Below, in pieces: positions 6,469 to 6,876 of a stretch of DNA of 6,876 nt. Positions within the stretch are counted from its first letter, which is position 1, and the number at the start of each line of letters is the position of its first letter. The position numbers were made by a program, and so were the translations under genes. Origin of the DNA: Cyclobacteriaceae bacterium (lineage in GTDB: Bacteria; Bacteroidota; Bacteroidia; Cytophagales; Cyclobacteriaceae); NCBI GenBank assembly GCA_947458795.1, contig CANHCD010000112.1, forward strand, positions 1-6,876, in the 5' to 3' direction. The notes under the pieces were generated by a model that worked only from the letters and a program-made list of their open reading frames with translations, made no database searches and was not told where the DNA came from.

Positions 6469-6546
6469 GAAAGCAGTAGGCAGTGATCGTTCGCTTTGAC
6501 CTTTAAAAATCAACTTGAACTCAACTAGTGAACAGGGAAGGAATGA

Positions 6547-6876
6547 TTAACTGTGGAGGGCAATCTCTCCAGAAAGCATTCTAGAAACTGCCCCTTCTTT
6601 CAAAGAGTAATGGGAGCAGCGCATGCTTGTCGCAGAGATATGTTGCAAGATAAAGTCAATTAGGCAGCTGGCTACTACAATCATGTCTACCCGCATGGCA
6701 ATCATGCCTGGGATGAGTAATCGTTCTGCTCTATTTTTGGTAACCAGCAACTGAAAAAGTTGGTAAAAATCGCTGACTGGCAATTCAAATACGTGCTGCC
6801 CGGTGAGTTTACATTGCAGCATGGTCGCGTAATACATGTCGATCAGCGTATCAAATGTACCTGAGGCACCTACAAA
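6547..6876 (-). CDS. Ppx/GppA-family exopolyphosphatase/phosphatase, C-terminal part (runs off the right edge)
   Basis: The last 109 codons of a gene whose 5' part lies outside the window; the frame is open to the edge. The Ppx/GppA family (actin-like ATPase fold) degrades polyphosphate or hydrolyses pppGpp. Visible landmarks are FVGASGTFDTLID at the very start, matching the family's glycine-rich 'GxSGT/SFDTL' strand-turn; RVDMIVVA (visible residues 62-69), matching the 'RAD.I..G' element; and CSHYSLKEGA (87-96), matching the conserved C-terminal 'LKEGA' that closes the second actin-like domain. It ends with TAA soon after that motif, as in the short (about 300-residue) two-domain proteins that lack the C-terminal HD-like extension of E. 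coli Ppx. Exopolyphosphatase versus GppA activity cannot be told apart here. It is 116 bp upstream of the Ldh-family gene with no obvious functional link. Confidence 0.85.
   Translation of the reverse strand, partial: FVGASGTFDTLIDMYYATMLQCKLTGQHVFELPVSDFYQLFQLLVTKNRAERLLIPGMIAMRVDMIVVASCLIDFILQHISATSMRCSHYSLKEGAVSRMLSGEIALHS

Noticed and set aside
6304..6513. A 69-codon minus-strand frame over the start of the Ldh-family gene
   Set aside because: It is out of frame with the Ldh-family gene and resembles nothing; it would also cover the promoter-like box.
6483..6546. Terminator after the Ppx/GppA gene
   Set aside because: Only a 4-bp palindrome (TTGA/TCAA) precedes a short T-run; there is no convincing stem.

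Overview
All genes in this window lie on the minus strand, so transcription runs from high to low coordinates. The protein families, the roughly 47-48% GC look, the lack of Shine-Dalgarno sequences before the visible starts, and a TAnnTTTG-type -7 element point to a member of Bacteroidota, probably Cytophagales (Cyclobacteriaceae-like). The taxonomic placement is inferred from family resemblance only.

Layout in transcription order: (1) the 3' end of a Ppx/GppA-family phosphatase, running off the right edge (6547-6876). (2) A 116-bp gap with a promoter-like TATCTTTG, then a complete Ldh-family (malate/L-lactate dehydrogenase type) NAD(P)-dependent oxidoreductase (5357-6430). (3) A 135-bp gap with a small hairpin. 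(4) A tight four-gene block: a lipoprotein-like N-acetylmuramoyl-L-alanine amidase (4553-5221), a secreted GHL10/DUF187 glycoside hydrolase of the DigH/YngK type (2914-4545), a GNAT acetyltransferase (2438-2917) and an AmpG/MurT-like MFS permease (1182-2441). The amidase and hydrolase are 7 bp apart; the next two junctions are ATGA stop/start overlaps. (5) A 121-bp gap with an imperfect palindrome and repeated GAATGTCGAA words. (6) A cytoplasmic NagZ-like GH3 beta-N-acetylhexosaminidase (128-1060), whose frame is broken by one in-frame TAA and continues as recognisable GH3 sequence to the left edge.

Together, genes 4-6 read as a peptidoglycan (muropeptide) salvage locus. The amidase would strip stem peptides, the GHL10 enzyme would cut denuded glycan, the permease would import the sugar or muropeptide, and the GH3 enzyme would release GlcNAc in the cytoplasm. 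The GNAT protein has no assigned step, but its overlapping position suggests it acts in the same pathway. The most notable observations are the nonsense codon in the GH3 gene and the embedded acetyltransferase. There is no sign of a mobile element, CRISPR array, RNA gene or phage.
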